Below are positions 16,946 through 27,200 of a stretch of 40,729 bases of DNA, one piece after another. A program made the position numbers and the translations under genes. Below the pieces are notes generated by a model. It saw nothing but the letters and a program-made list of their open reading frames with translations, was not told the DNA's origin and ran no database searches. The stretch comes from Holophagaceae bacterium (lineage in GTDB: Bacteria > Acidobacteriota > Holophagae > Holophagales > Holophagaceae), in contig JANXPB010000175.1 of assembly GCA_025357545.1 (NCBI GenBank), positions 1 to 40,729 of the forward strand. Direction: 5' to 3'. Numbering within the stretch: position 1 is the first letter of the stretch; each line of letters begins with the position of its first letter.

Positions 16946-17443
16946 GTGAAAGGCCCTTCGACCCTCCTCTTCTCCGGTGTGCTCGCGAGCCTCCTGGTGG
17001 GCGTGTTCCTGGGCTCTGGAACCTTCACCTTCGTATCGGCCCAGGGCACCTCGTACCTCTCGAACGACCCGGCGGTCTGCGTGAACTGCCACATCATGCG
17101 GGAGCAGTACGACGGGTGGAGCAAGGGCTCCCACCATGCCGTGGCCACCTGCAACGACTGCCACCTGCCCCACGACAACGTGGTGCACAAGCTGTTCGTC
17201 AAGGCCAGCAATGGCTACCACCATTCCAAGGCCTTCACGCTCCAGGATTTCCAGGAGCCCATCCGCATCAAGCCCGGCAATGCCCAGGTGCTCGAGGAGA
17301 ACTGCCTGCGCTGCCACGGCGATCTCACGGACGAAATCACCGCCCACGGCACCCTGGGCGTGCCCACGGACCCTTCGCTGAAGGCGGATCTCTACGGCTG
17401 CGTCCGCTGCCACCAGGAGGTGGGCCATGGCCCTCGCCGCTGA
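16946..17443 (+). CDS. nrfH: Cytochrome c nitrite reductase small subunit, membrane quinol dehydrogenase
   Basis: 165 aa from GTG 16946, with GAGG about 10 bases upstream; the frame is open further up but only this start gives the normal NrfH N-terminus. A single membrane anchor (about residues 7-32) is followed by four haem motifs: CVNCH (45-49), CNDCH (69-73), CLRCH (120-124), CVRCH (152-156). The first reads CVNCHIM, matching the CXXCHXM of NrfH whose Met ligates haem 1. NrfH (NapC/NirT family) oxidises menaquinol at the membrane and feeds electrons to NrfA. nrfA follows after 63 bases, so this is an nrfHA operon. Confidence 0.96.
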   Translation: MKGPSTLLFSGVLASLLVGVFLGSGTFTFVSAQGTSYLSNDPAVCVNCHIMREQYDGWSKGSHHAVATCNDCHLPHDNVVHKLFVKASNGYHHSKAFTLQDFQEPIRIKPGNAQVLEENCLRCHGDLTDEITAHGTLGVPTDPSLKADLYGCVRCHQEVGHGPRR

Positions 17444-17506
17444 ACATCCTTATTCGGATCCGTTGTTCTCAAACAAGCTGCCTGCTGTCCCCACCGGAGG
17501 TCTCCC

Positions 17507-19012
17507 ATGACCGACTCCAAGCCCGCCCTCCTTGCCCGTCCCGCCGTGCGCATGGGCCTCATCGCCGCGGGCGCCGCCCTGGCCACCGTGCTGGTGATGG
17601 CGCTCTACTCCAACGTCACCAAGCGCAAGGCCGAAGCTCGCCAGACCAGCTTCAAGCTGATGGATCTGGACGAGAAGACCGTCGATCCGGCCCAATGGGG
17701 GAAGAATTTCCCCCGGCAGTACGATGCCTACCAGCGCACCCTCGAGAAGTACGGCACCAAGTATGGCGGCGGCGGCAGCGAGGGCTTGCTCAGGAGCAAG
17801 ATCGCCGAGGACCCGCGGCTGGTCTCGATTTTCGACGGCTATGCGTTCTCCATCGACTACAACCAGCGCCAGGGCCACGCCTACATGCTGGATGACCAGC
17901 GCGTCACCAAGCGTGTCACCGAGCGCAAGCAGCCCGGTTCCTGCCTCCATTGCCACGCATCCAATACCGTGGCATTCCGGGAGCAAGGCCTGAAGCAGGG
18001 CGCGCCCGGAACCCTGGACGAGGCCTTCACCAGCCCCAACGCCCAGGCCCAGCTCATGGCCGGCTTCGAGGCGGTCTGCAAGCTGCCCTACGGCGAGGCC
18101 ACCAAGCTCGTGAAGCACCCCGTCGCCTGCATCGACTGCCACGACCCCAAGAGCATGCAGCTGCGCGTCACCAAGCCCGGCTTCATCCGCGGCATCGACG
18201 CCCTGGCCCGCAGCGGCGAGCCCGTGCCCCACCTGCCCTCCATTGAGAAGTGGCGCAAGGGCGACAAGCTGGCGAACTACGATGCCAACCGCGACGCGTC
18301 AAGGCAGGAGCTGCGCTCCATGGTCTGCGGCCAGTGCCACGTGGAGTACTATTGCGGCCCCAAGACCACGCTGTTCTTCCCCTGGAACAAAGGCCTGAAG
18401 GTGGAGCAGATCGAGGCCTACTACGACGATTACAAATTCCCCGACGGCCACCGCTTCTTCGACTGGAAGCACGGCAAGACCGGCGCCGAGGTGCTCAAGG
18501 CCCAGCATCCGGAATTCGAGATGTGGAGCCAGGGCATCCACGCCCGTTCCGGCGTTTCCTGCGCCGACTGCCACATGCCCTACGTCCGCGAGGGCGCCAT
18601 CAAGATCAGCGACCACCAGGTGCGTAGCCCGCTGCTGAACATCTCGCGCTCCTGCCAGACCTGCCACCGCTTCCCCGAAGAGGAGCTGAAGGCCCGGGTC
18701 GAGGCCATCCAGGACCGCACCAAGGCCCTCATGAACCGGGCCGAGGATGCGGTGGTGCAGCTCATCGCCGACCTCGAGGCCGCCAAGAAGGGCGGCCTGG
18801 ACGAAGCGAAGCTCGCCCCCATCCTCGAGTTCCAGCGCAAGGCCCAGTGGCGGGTGGATTTCGTCAACGCGGAAAACTCCATGGGCTTCCACGCCCCCCA
18901 GGAAGCGGCGCGCATTCTTGGCGAGGCCATTGACTACGGCCGCCAAGGCCAGCTGGCCCTGCGGGACTTGGCGGGAACCAGCAGTGGGAGCGCAGCCAAA
19001 GGCCGGAAGTAG
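17507..19012 (+). CDS. nrfA: Ammonia-forming cytochrome c nitrite reductase, catalytic subunit
   Basis: 501 aa preceded by GGAGG. An N-terminal hydrophobic segment (about 14-35) exports or anchors it to the periplasmic face. Five haem motifs: CLHCH (146-150), CIDCH (208-212), CGQCH (274-278), CADCH (352-356), CQTCH (383-387). By order and context the first is the catalytic haem, which in Escherichia coli NrfA is CXXCK; here the lysine is histidine. VEYY after the third motif and KAQHPE (His334) carry the known active-site Tyr and His, and the Glu/Lys/Gln residues of the calcium site appear kept. It reduces nitrite to ammonium with six electrons from NrfH. Confidence 0.96.
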   Translation: MTDSKPALLARPAVRMGLIAAGAALATVLVMALYSNVTKRKAEARQTSFKLMDLDEKTVDPAQWGKNFPRQYDAYQRTLEKYGTKYGGGGSEGLLRSKIAEDPRLVSIFDGYAFSIDYNQRQGHAYMLDDQRVTKRVTERKQPGSCLHCHASNTVAFREQGLKQGAPGTLDEAFTSPNAQAQLMAGFEAVCKLPYGEATKLVKHPVACIDCHDPKSMQLRVTKPGFIRGIDALARSGEPVPHLPSIEKWRKGDKLANYDANRDASRQELRSMVCGQCHVEYYCGPKTTLFFPWNKGLKVEQIEAYYDDYKFPDGHRFFDWKHGKTGAEVLKAQHPEFEMWSQGIHARSGVSCADCHMPYVREGAIKISDHQVRSPLLNISRSCQTCHRFPEEELKARVEAIQDRTKALMNRAEDAVVQLIADLEAAKKGGLDEAKLAPILEFQRKAQWRVDFVNAENSMGFHAPQEAARILGEAIDYGRQGQLALRDLAGTSSGSAAKGRK

Positions 19013-19213
19013 CCTTCCGCGGGAACCTACCCATGACCCCGAGCGATGGGGAGGTAATGCCCCAGCCAGGAAAGGGTGGGGCTCTGCCTTCGTCGGGTCC
19101 GCTGAGCTGGGGCCACGTTTTCAGCGGAGGCTTCACGCCGGGTCACAGCGCTATCCTGTTCCCAGCGAGGCCTTGTTTCAGAGACCCGTCGCAATCCTCC
19201 CACCGGCGGCACC

Positions 19214-19918
19214 GTGAACCCCTACGAAACCCTCGACCTCCAACCCGATGCTTCAGCCGAACAGGTCAAGGCAGCCTACATAAGGCTCGCCAAGGAATCA
19301 CACCCGGATCGCTTCACCGGAGCCGACCGCCTTGCGGCCGCTCTGCGGTACCGTGAGTTGACCGAAGCCTTCTCGCAACTGAAGGACCGGGGAGGGGCCG
19401 CCGCCGAAACCACCGAGCCGGTTCCTCTGGCCTTGGATCAGGGCATGCAGATCGACCTTGCTTCCTACACGCCCCCCGCCAAAAATCCGGTAGGTAGGGC
19501 CAAGGATGCCCTGGAGAAGGCGGACTATGCGGAAGCCCTGGCCTGCATCGGCGCTGCCTTGAAAGAAGACCCTGACAAGCATGAGTACCATGCCCTCCAT
19601 GCCAAGATCCTGGATGCCAGCGGTGGGGATCGCCGCACGTTGGTGGCAGCTCTGGAACATTGCCTGCGGCTTGATGAAAGGGATGCAGACTCCGCCATCC
19701 GGTTGGCGGAAACCTACCAGACCCTGGGCATGCCCAGCCGTGCCACCCGCTACCGGGAGTGGGCCTATCATCTGGCGCCCCAGCACCCCCACTTCCAGCA
19801 GGAGACCGCCTTAAGCAAACACGAGTCCGTGGAAAGCGGCAGGGATCTGGGTGGATCGATCCGGGGGCTCTTGGCAGAGACCAAGGGCCTGCTTGGACGC
19901 TTTGGCAAGAAGGGCTGA
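19214..19918 (+). CDS. J-domain protein with TPR-like C-terminus
   Basis: 234 aa from GTG 19214. The first 65 residues are a compact J domain: NPYETLDLQPDASAEQVKAAY, then the diagnostic HPD in KESHPDRF, then a third helix. The rest is helical, with TPR-like pairs (AKDALEKADYAEALACIGAALKEDP, AALEHCLRLDERDADSAIRLAETYQTLG). J domains recruit and stimulate DnaK/Hsp70. There is no Gly/Phe-rich or zinc domain, so it is a specialised co-chaperone rather than DnaJ. The 201-base gap before it shows no gene. It is followed directly by the YraN-like gene, probably cotranscribed. Confidence 0.85.
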   Translation: MNPYETLDLQPDASAEQVKAAYIRLAKESHPDRFTGADRLAAALRYRELTEAFSQLKDRGGAAAETTEPVPLALDQGMQIDLASYTPPAKNPVGRAKDALEKADYAEALACIGAALKEDPDKHEYHALHAKILDASGGDRRTLVAALEHCLRLDERDADSAIRLAETYQTLGMPSRATRYREWAYHLAPQHPHFQQETALSKHESVESGRDLGGSIRGLLAETKGLLGRFGKKG

Positions 19919-19922
19919 CGGT

Positions 19923-20315
19923 TTGAAGCCCGAAGGGGTCCTGAAGCCCAGTCGAAGGCGCGGCGGCGCCGCTTGGCGATGGGGCCGGCGCTGCGAGCGC
20001 ATGACGCTTTGGCTGCTCTGGCTGCGAGGCTGGGACCTGGTGGCCTGGCGCTTCCAGCAGGGGCGCTTTGAGCTGGACCTGCTCATGAGCCGCGGCGACG
20101 AACTGCGGCTGCTGGAGGTGAAGGCCAGGAAAGCCGGGGCCTGGGTGGGCGGCAACATCGCCTTGACCCATGAGCAGCGGCTGCGCCTCCAACTGGCCCT
20201 GGCCCGCTATCTGGACCGCGTCCCTTGGCCCGGCGCCGTCACCTTCCAGCGGGTGAGCTGGGCCGGCTGGCGCTGCCGCTTCCATCAGCCGGAGCGCTGG
20301 GATGGGCTTAGGTAG
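19923..20315 (+). CDS. YraN family (UPF0102) putative endonuclease-fold protein
   Basis: 130 aa from TTG 19923, 4 bases after the preceding stop with AAGGG well placed for initiation; an earlier ATG at 19851 would overlap the J-domain gene by 68 bases. The core FELDLLMSRGDELRLLEVKARK matches the UPF0102 nuclease-like motif E-[IL]-D-L...[VL]-E-V-K. GNIALTHEQRLRLQLALARYL is the usual helix (normally KQ/RR rich). The N-terminal GxxGExxAxxxLxxxGY stretch is diverged (RRRGGAAWRWGRRCERMTLW). Function in the family is unproven; a DNA-processing role is suspected. Confidence 0.8.
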   Translation: MKPEGVLKPSRRRGGAAWRWGRRCERMTLWLLWLRGWDLVAWRFQQGRFELDLLMSRGDELRLLEVKARKAGAWVGGNIALTHEQRLRLQLALARYLDRVPWPGAVTFQRVSWAGWRCRFHQPERWDGLR

Positions 20316-20507
20316 GCTAGGAGCCATGGGCTGTGGGCCAGACACGGCAAGAGCTCCACCCCATAGCCTACAGCCCACTTGGCATCTTCCTCGCCCTTCA
20401 CCGGACTGGTGTCAACATGCCGACCCTGGCCTTCCTAGACGTGTCGATGAGTTTCGCGGTTGCCGTTCCGGCGGGCTCTGCTGCCGCACGGCCAGGGCAC
20501 ATCTGAC

Positions 20508-21311
20508 ATGGCCGGTCCCCTGTCCCTTTTTCGCGCCCGGGTGGTGGCGGTGACCAGCGGCAAGGGCGGCGTGGGCAAAACCAACGTCGTGGCAGGACTC
20601 GCCACGGCCTTCGCCATGGCCGGCCAGAAGGTCGTGGTGCTCGACGCCAATTTCGGGCTGGCCAACCTGGACGTGCTCCTGGGCCTGACCCCGCGCCACA
20701 CCCTGGAGCACGTGCTCAGGGGCGAAAAAATGATGGAGGACATCCTGCTCAAAGCGCCCGTGCCCGGGGGCCGAAGCCTGTGGGTGATCCCCACCAGCAG
20801 CGGCGTCCATGAGCTGTCCCAGCTGGACGCGCCTTCCGAGCTGCGCTTGGTGCAAAGCCTGCAGCGGGTCTGCGAGGATGCCGACTGGCTGCTCATCGAC
20901 ACGGCGGCGGGCATCCATGACGCGGTGCTCAAGATGCTGGCTGCTGCGCAAGAAGTCATCCTGGTCACCACGCCGGAACCCACCAGCCTGCTGGACGCCT
21001 ACGCCATGGTGAAGGTGCTCAATGCCCGGGAGCCCCGGAAGCCCATCCAGCTGGTCGTGAACAATGCCCAAAGCCTGGAGGAGGCCACCGAGGCCGTGGA
21101 CCAGTTGCGCTCCGCCGCGCGGCACTTCCTGGGCCGTGATCTGGACGTCCTGGGCCTGGTGCCCTCGGACCGCCACCTGCTGCAGGCCGTGCGCGAACAG
21201 CGCAGCGTGGTGGCCCTCTACCCCGAAAGCCCCGCGGGCACCGCCTTGCGGAACATGGCCGAAAGCCTGGTGGGTCATTCCCCGACTCAGGATCCAGCGC
21301 TGATCTGGTGA
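20508..21311 (+). CDS. FlhG/FleN-like MinD-family ATPase
   Basis: 267 aa from ATG 20508; the frame is open 48 bases further up but the extra residues look non-coding. The deviant Walker A of MinD-type ATPases is SGKGGVGKTN (17-26), followed by VVVLDANFGLANLDVLLGL, the FlhG/YlxH hallmark, and LLIDTAAGIHDAVL as Walker B region. VTTPEPTSLLDAYAMVKVL is also typical of FlhG/FleN. These proteins set flagellar number and placement with FlhF. No flagellar gene is in the window, so this is an orphan copy or is used for another polar structure. A C-terminal MinD-type amphipathic helix is not evident. Confidence 0.85.
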   Translation: MAGPLSLFRARVVAVTSGKGGVGKTNVVAGLATAFAMAGQKVVVLDANFGLANLDVLLGLTPRHTLEHVLRGEKMMEDILLKAPVPGGRSLWVIPTSSGVHELSQLDAPSELRLVQSLQRVCEDADWLLIDTAAGIHDAVLKMLAAAQEVILVTTPEPTSLLDAYAMVKVLNAREPRKPIQLVVNNAQSLEEATEAVDQLRSAARHFLGRDLDVLGLVPSDRHLLQAVREQRSVVALYPESPAGTALRNMAESLVGHSPTQDPALIW

Positions 21312-21427
21312 GGTGCCACCACAGGTGTGGCGTTTGGGTAGCCACGCTGTGAGGCCATTCCACCACCTTGGTGATGGGCGCATCATCCGTTAGCGTTCGG
21401 AAGGCGGCAGGACGGAGTGGAGGCTCT

Positions 21428-23263
<1,836 letters not shown>

Positions 23264-23728
23264 GGCTGGCAGGTGACCTACGACGGCCATGAAAGCCGCT
23301 CATCCAGCTTCGTCCACCCCCACCCTGGGCAGAGTTTTTGACAGCGTGTCGACACAGGGATCGAGAGGGAAGGGCCAAGAACTCCGCATCCAGGCCTTGT
23401 TTGATTGCGTGGTTGGCGCGGGCGGCGAGGGAGGATGTGGGTCGCGGTTTGGGAGGACTGGATGTCCTCCCAATCGCGGGGCCCCGCACCGACTGAGGAA
23501 CCTTGGCGGCTGGCTGGGCAGGGGAATCCCGCTAGGCGGGACCGGCTGCGCACGCTCTCGCGGGCTCCGCCTTTCCCACCATCCGACCGCAGCGAAGCGA
23601 AAGAAGGATAGGACCGTATCGCGCAGCGATAGCGGCCCCGCAGGGGTGAGGGCCTTCGGCCCGAATCAGTCTGCCCGCCATCCTTCGGTCGGCGCTTCGA
23701 GACTTCCCCACTGGTTGATTCGAGCCAT
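23264..23728. other. Non-coding spacer between glmS and tRNA-Val
   Basis: About 465 bases without a convincing gene; the open frames here have atypical residues. The right part (23580-23700) is dense in short palindromes, such as ATCGC-GCAGCGAT and GGGCCTTCGGCCC, resembling intergenic REP-like material. No transposase remnant or RNA family was recognised. Confidence 0.5.
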
Positions 23729-23757
23729 AAAAAAGGCCGGAGATTCCTCCAGCCTTT
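23729..23757 (-). terminator. Rho-independent terminator of tRNA-Val
   Basis: On the minus strand, AAAGGCTGGAG, loop GAAT, CTCCGGCCTTTTTT: a stem with one T-G wobble followed by six T. It begins directly after the tRNA CCA end. Confidence 0.85.
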
Positions 23758-23832
23758 TGGTTGGCGCGGGCGGTCTCGAACCGCCGACCCCCACCGTGTC
23801 AAGGTGGTGCTCTACCGCTGAGCTACGCGCCA
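23758..23832 (-). tRNA. tRNA-Val(GAC)
   Basis: 75 nt with encoded CCA. The acceptor stem is TGGCGCG/CGCGCCA, the D arm GCTC-AGCGGTA-GAGC, the anticodon arm CCACC-TTGACAC-GGTGG (anticodon GAC), the variable loop GGGTC, and the T arm GGCGG-TTCGAGA-CCGCC, with discriminator A. All stems pair perfectly. It decodes GUC and GUU valine codons. It stands alone, followed at once by a terminator. Confidence 0.97.
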
Positions 23833-24016
23833 TTACGAAACCGTTATTGTAGCTGGCTCTGGGTTTTTGTCGAGGGAAGGCCTTGCGGAGGTGGGCCGCT
23901 GCTGGTTCCGTGATGGCTGCGTGATGGCCGTGCCCAATGCATGGCCCGATCGGTTGCGGTCGGCCCCGCCGCGCGGAGGAGATTGGAAAGCGGGCTCGCC
24001 TAGCCGACAGAAAATC
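23833..24016. other. Spacer upstream of tRNA-Val
   Basis: Roughly 180 bases with no supported gene. It should hold the tRNA promoter on the minus strand, but I see no strong -35/-10 pair. It leads into the repeat and hairpin array that runs to 24295. Confidence 0.4.
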
Positions 24017-24040
24017 CATCGCGCCGGCCTGCGGCCGGCA
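24017..24040. repeat. GC palindrome repeat, copy 1
   Basis: Contains GCCGGCCTGCGGCCGGC, a 7-bp perfect palindrome around TGC, preceded by CATCGC. Identical 24-bp copies occur at 24154-24177 and 24219-24242. This resembles a REP-type element. Confidence 0.8.
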
Positions 24041-24044
24041 ATAT

Positions 24045-24093
24045 GGGCCCTTAGCGGACCGACAGCGCCTTTCTGTCGGTTCGGATAGGGCCC
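24045..24093. repeat. Nested inverted repeat
   Basis: Outer arms GGGCCCT (24045-24051) and AGGGCCC (24087-24093); inner arms CCGACAG (24059-24065) and CTGTCGG (24073-24079) around CGCCTTT. It could form a two-stage hairpin. No T run follows on either strand. Confidence 0.7.
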
Positions 24094-24120
24094 GTTATAC
24101 CCGTTAAGGGTGAGAGGAGC

Positions 24121-24250
24121 CCTAACGCCTTCGATTTGCTTTGGAGAACCACCCATCGCGCCGGCCTGCGGCCGGCATAAGAAGCCCTAACGCCTTCGAT
24201 TTGCTTTGGAAAACCACCCATCGCGCCGGCCTGCGGCCGGCATAAGGAGC
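24121..24250. repeat. Two tandem 65-bp repeats, each carrying the GC palindrome
   Basis: Units 24121-24185 and 24186-24250 differ at only two positions. Each reads CCTAACGCCTTCGATTTGC, then ACCACCCATCGC and GCCGGCCTGCGGCCGGC, ending CATAAG(A/G)AGC. A third unit starts at 24251 (CCTAACG) but breaks into another hairpin. The first palindrome copy (24017) lies outside the tandem, so the palindrome moves or is copied separately from the 65-bp unit. Not CRISPR: no spacers. Confidence 0.88.
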
Positions 24251-24295
24251 CCTAACGAAATCACCCACTCGCGTGGGTGATTTCGCAAGGGCTCC
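24247..24295. terminator. Very long two-stage hairpin reaching the Omp85 stop codon
   Basis: Outer arms GGAGCCCT (24247-24254) and AGGGCTCC (24288-24295); inner arms CGAAATCACCCAC (24256-24268) and GTGGGTGATTTCG (24273-24285), with loop TCGC. That is 21 perfect pairs with one small internal loop. The last base overlaps the stop codon of the minus-strand Omp85 gene. There is no T run, so it is an atypical terminator or mRNA 3'-end stabiliser. Confidence 0.6.
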
Positions 24296-27200
24296 TAAAA
24301 TTGGAAACCGGCGGAGATCAGGAGGGTATGAAGTTGAGTGTTCCTTTCTTCTCGGGTGCGGGTCCGGCCCAGGATGCGTTTGACGTCCGCGCCGTATTCG
24401 ATCTTGATGGGCAGGCCCAGCTTGAAAATGAGGCCCACGCCGGCCGCCACGCGCAACGGCGGATATTGGGACTGGTAAGGCGTTCCGCCGGGACTCAAGG
24501 CAGCCCCCCGCAGGATGCTTGGATAAACCTGGCCCGCGTCCATGAAAACCTCCCCCCAGATCGTCGTCCCGATGAGCGGGAACCGGTAATCCAGATTGAT
24601 CAGGGCCAAGCCCTGCCCGCCAATGGGAATGAGCTGGTAGACGATGCTCGTCCCATCGGGCGAGAGCAGGGGAACATACTTTCCGCCCGAGGTCTGGCGG
24701 AGGAAAGGGATGCTGGTCTCGGGGCCCAGGAAGTCGGGTTCAACCCCCCGGAAGGTGCCTGAGCCGCCGGCGAAGAAGCGCTCCGCCAAGGGCAGTTGCT
24801 GGCTGCTGCTGGAGGTGGGGCGCGCCGCGCCGATGCGCAGGCCCAGGCTCACGACGCCTGCGCTGGCCCGGTAGCCCACGGGCCAGGTCCATTGTTGGCG
24901 GGCATCCAGCTTCACGAAACTGGAGTTCCGGCTGGTGCCGAACAACTGGTTCGCAAATTCCAGACGCACTGAGGTGAGCGCGCCGTTCGTAGGATCGTAG
25001 GGGCTGTCGCGGGTGTCGCTGATCCACTGGATGTAGGGCGCGGAGATGGTGGAGCGGGAGGGGCTCCGCGTGGCATTGTTCAGCAGGTCAGGGTCCTCGA
25101 GGATGCTCTTGAACCGATCATAGGGAGGCGAGTTCAGGTCGACGAGGTCCACCAGCCGCACGTCGGAACGTTCGAAGCGGTGGCCGATGCGCAGCACCCG
25201 CGTGGCATCGAGACGCCACTCCAGGCTGTTCAGCACACGCCGCCGCCGAATGAGATAGGCGGTCTGCTGTTCCTGGATATAGGCTGCCTCGGCCCTGTAC
25301 TGGGCGCGCTCCGGCAAGAAATTGGTAAGGATGCCCGGCGAGAACCAGGGATCGGTGTAGCCCAGGGTGTAGCTATCCACCGAACGCGAGAAATCACCTG
25401 TGGGAAACCACCTCCGCAAGGTGGGGTTCTTGATGGTGCCGTCGCCGGCTCGCAGGCCGAAATCCAGGGTGCGGCCCATGCCTTGGACATTCAGGCGTTG
25501 CACCCCGTAACCGAAGTTGTAGCCCGTGCTCTTGTCGTAGCCGAAGGACTCGCTGAAAACCCAGTGGGAGCGCTCTTCCAGGCGCAGTGCCAAGTCGCTA
25601 TCGGTCCAGGGACCGGTCTTGTCCCGCCCCTCCGACTCGGCGGCCACATCCTTCATGCTCACTATGTCCACGCGCTTGAAGGCCCCCAGGTTGCCCAGGT
25701 TGGCCTGGGCCTGGCCCACGTTTTCAAGGTTGAGGGGCTTGCCCGGTTCCAAGTCCTTGGTCTCCCGGGCTACCGCCCGGGCGCGGGTTTCGTCGCTGCC
25801 CTGCACCACCAGCCGCCGCACCTGGGGCAGGTCCTGTTTCGGAATGTCGATGCGGATGGTGGCACCGGCGTCATCCTCGTCGAAGCGCATGTGGATGCTG
25901 GGCCGGATGGAGCCCAGGGAGGCTACATGCTGGTTGATGCCCGTGAGCACCGCGCCCATGTCCGCCCGCAGATAGGGGACCGGCTGCTCGGTCAGGAGGC
26001 GCACCCTGGTTTTAGGTTTGCCGATCTCGCTGGGGAGGAGTTCCAGCACCGCCACGAGCCCCTTCAGTTCCCGGCGGTCGGACTGGTAGCGCCGCCGCTG
26101 GATGAAGACAGGTTGCAGAAGGATGGGCTTGTCGGAAAAGGCGCGGAGCAAATGCTCGCCGAATTTCCACGGATCCCACACATCACCTTCGGGCAATTCC
26201 AGGATGATGGCCCGCAGCGTGCGGCGAGACCCTTCGCGAATGGAAAAGACCAGCACCTGTTCGCCATTGCGGACATCGACGCGGCGCCGCAGCCGCACTT
26301 CCGAAAAGCCGGCCGCAAGATAGCGGTTCTTGATGCGGGTCTCCACTTCGCCCAGCAGGTCTGGCGTGGCCTTGGGCGCATTGAAGAAGAGCGAACCCCG
26401 TGGAAGGCTGGCAGCCTTGCGCAGCTCTTGGTCCGTCAATTCCTGATTGCCTTCAAAGAGGATGCGGTTCGCGTAATGCCGCTGGCCTAGCCGGATTTGG
26501 TAGGTGATGAGCACTTCCTGCGGTTGCGCGGCATCCCCGGCCACCCCTTCGCGAACATGGGTGGATCTCACATCCAGGTAGCCCTTGTCACGGAAGTGGC
26601 GGGTGATGTTGCGGTCGCCTTCGTCCAGCAGCTCTGGTCCGTAGCGGTCCGCCCGGACCAATGGCACCAGTTCCTTCAAGGTGCGTTGGCTGAGGCGTTC
26701 ACCTTGGGATCGGAGGCGCACGATCGGCCCGGGATGCACGGTGAGCGTTATGGTGCCATCGCTCGCGTAGGAGAATTCGCCCTTCCCCTCTAACCGCCGG
26801 TCCTTCACGAAACGGCGGCGCAGGTCCCGGGCCGCCTGGCGGCGGAGGGTCTGGGTCCAGAGCGTGCGGCCCAGCTCGATGCCTGCGGTCTTGAGCAGGT
26901 TCGTCTGGCTGTAGGGCCCTAGATCACCCACCACCTCGACCGTCCGGATCAGGCTTGGGGGCCCCAGCGCGAGATGCAGCGTCAACGCCGCACCGGTGGC
27001 ATCCCGCTCCAGCTGGAGCGAGGCCTGGGGATGGCCCTCGTCTCTTAACCAAGCCTCGGCGCGCTTCCGCCAATCCTCCAGCCGGATCGGGCCCAGACGC
27101 CGCCCTTTCCGCAGATCGGGAAAGAGGCTCTGCCAAGCCTTGGCCGGCAGCGCATCGCCCTGCCAGGCCCAGGTGCTGAGTGGCGCCCAGGGGTCCAGAC

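Noticed and set aside
16529-17443. Long open frame suggesting an N-terminal extension of NrfH
   Set aside because: The normal NrfH anchor begins at GTG 16946 after GAGG; the upstream part overlaps the preceding membrane-protein gene and the promoter region.
21312-21427. glmS ribozyme
   Set aside because: The 116-base leader shows no recognisable ribozyme core, and this ribozyme is mainly found in Bacillota.
23289-23852. Plus-strand reading frame of 187 codons ending VGAGGLEPPTPTVSRWCSTAE
   Set aside because: This is the well-known artefact of translating the antisense of tRNA-Val(GAC); the tRNA folds perfectly on the minus strand.
24121-24250. Possible CRISPR array
   Set aside because: The 65-bp units are directly adjacent with no unique spacers, and no cas gene is present.
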